A DNA stretch of 64,000 nt from Gavia stellata (Eukaryota > Chordata > Aves > Gaviiformes > Gaviidae): NCBI RefSeq assembly GCF_030936135.1, contig NC_082613.1:6696001-6760000 (forward strand), written 5' to 3'. Under the pieces are notes generated by a model, which was not told the origin of the DNA, ran no database searches, and saw only the letters and a list, made by a program, of their open reading frames with translations. The first letter of the stretch is position 1. Each line of letters starts with the position of its first letter. This document shows positions 62,931 through 64,000 of this stretch, piece by piece. The translations under genes and the position numbers were made by a program.

Positions 62931-64000
62931 TTTACAGCGCAGTTTCACAACCGCTGCAAGCCCAGAGTCCAAGGGGTGGCCCTGCCCTCCCTCCCGCCGG
63001 GCTGGGAGGTCCCCAGTCCTCCTCCTGCCACCGCTGCTCTTGGGGCACTGCGGTGAGCCGGGTGAGGACGGGACCCACCTGAAAGCTCATCTGGGAAAGG
63101 GAAAATTATTTTCCAGCTGAATCCATTTCCCAAGGGGGACAGCAGGGTGAAGCAGTAGATAGGAGTGGACCTGCCCTTTGAAAGCAGCAACGTACGTAGG
63201 CTAAAAATGCTCGTGGACCCAGGTGGAGCTGGTGGTCCCAGGCAGCCGGTTTCTAGCAATCTCGTGCTCTACAGTCAAATGATGCAAGAGAGTTTCTGAA
63301 GTTTTGTCTTGGATCTGTAGGGGCAGTGATGGAGGGAATTAAAGGTAATTTTTCTAGGAAAATTCAAACAAGATTTTGCGCTGCTGGGTGAAAAAGGTGT
63401 AACTCAAAGTGTAGTTTGCCTTTTTATGAAAACACTGAGGCTAAAATCCACAGGGTCAGCGGACAAGCCAGCCAGCTCTCAGCCATCTCTGAAGAAATAG
63501 CGCTCATTTTCTGCAGCTCTGCAGCTACGAGAGGCAAAGCAGATAAAAGACCTTCCTGCCCACTAAACTCACCTACATGATTTCTTCAGTCCCTGGGGCC
63601 AGTCAGGCACAGGTAGATTCTGAAGACCTGTTAGTCCTTGATGCCGGAGTGTGGCAGATTTTTTTTGGCATCCAAATCTCTCAGGGGTTTTGCAGGCAAG
63701 TGCTGATGGCTCTGCAGCCGAGTCTCCCGCCTGGCCAAGAGGCTGAGGCGAGGGGGTGTTGTCTTTTGGAATCTATTTTCCTTTGACTTATCTTTCAGTC
63801 TCAGGAATTCAGGACCTTTAATCTATTTGAGATTAAAGTCCTTTACAAATCCCTTCTGGCCTTTTTTGGGAGTAAAGAAGTTACAGACACCCTACTGCAC
63901 ATTCCTTTTGGTGCTTTTTTCATTGTAAATGAGAAACAAGTAGCACTCTAATTGTTGTGAGCACTATAATAAATGAGACAACTACTCTTAAAGTGCCTTA

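Larger units (their letters stand above)
44853..64000 (+). other. BMP7 intron 1 (5' part)
   Basis: The intron opens with GTGAGTG and runs past the window end. No exon encoding the next prodomain block (EHDKEF...) is found, consistent with a very long first intron in this gene. Candidate conserved non-coding stretches are listed separately. Runs of G (48591-48598) and C (62041-62048) and AT-rich DNA near 50650-50705 are the main simple repeats. Confidence 0.8.

Noticed and set aside
1-64000. CRISPR arrays, bacterial operons, intact viral genes, tRNA or rRNA genes
   Set aside because: No spaced direct-repeat array, dense coding, viral gene block or RNA-gene fold was seen; the window is ordinary avian nuclear DNA.

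Overview
The window is avian chromosomal DNA. The evidence is vertebrate split genes with short exons and GT-AG introns, chicken-repeat-1 (CR1) LINE fragments ending in GATTCTGT/ATTCTATG octamers, an old MIR-like SINE, and low overall GC with one strong CpG island. No bacterial or viral gene organisation is present. Species cannot be fixed from the sequence alone.

Two genes lie head to head. On the minus strand, positions 863-15787 carry the meiotic double-strand-break gene SPO11. I assembled thirteen coding exons by eye. Twelve of them (exons 2-13) match the SPO11 family residue by residue, and every junction keeps frame. Exon 1 (15642-15787) is a prediction supported by splice phase and by the promoter-like sequence behind it. 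The assembled coding sequence is 1206 nt (401 residues plus stop), close to the 396 residues of human SPO11. The catalytic Tyr pair and the Toprim Glu and Asp-x-Asp residues are all present. Intron 7 has the signature of a minor-spliceosome (U12-type) intron. Behind exon 1 lies a degenerate ~30-bp tandem array whose units, read on the SPO11 strand, carry GC-box and E2F-like motifs.

On the plus strand, a CpG island (about 43.86-45.1 kb, weaker to 45.5 kb) holds the first coding exon of BMP7 (44420-44852). It encodes the signal peptide and the start of the prodomain and ends at a clean phase-1 donor. The rest of the window, to 64000, is the 5' part of BMP7 intron 1; exon 2 is not reached. The 5' leader has two short upstream ORFs and an in-frame upstream ATG.

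Between the two ATGs lie 28.6 kb without a gene I can support. This stretch holds CR1 remnants, simple repeats and AT-rich DNA. The divergent BMP7/SPO11 order agrees with the order known on human 20q13, so the intergenic block and BMP7 intron 1 are natural places for long-range BMP7 enhancers; several low-repeat stretches with octamer or homeodomain-like motifs are pointed out. The two genes have no shared biochemistry: one acts in meiotic recombination, the other is a secreted TGF-beta-family ligand.
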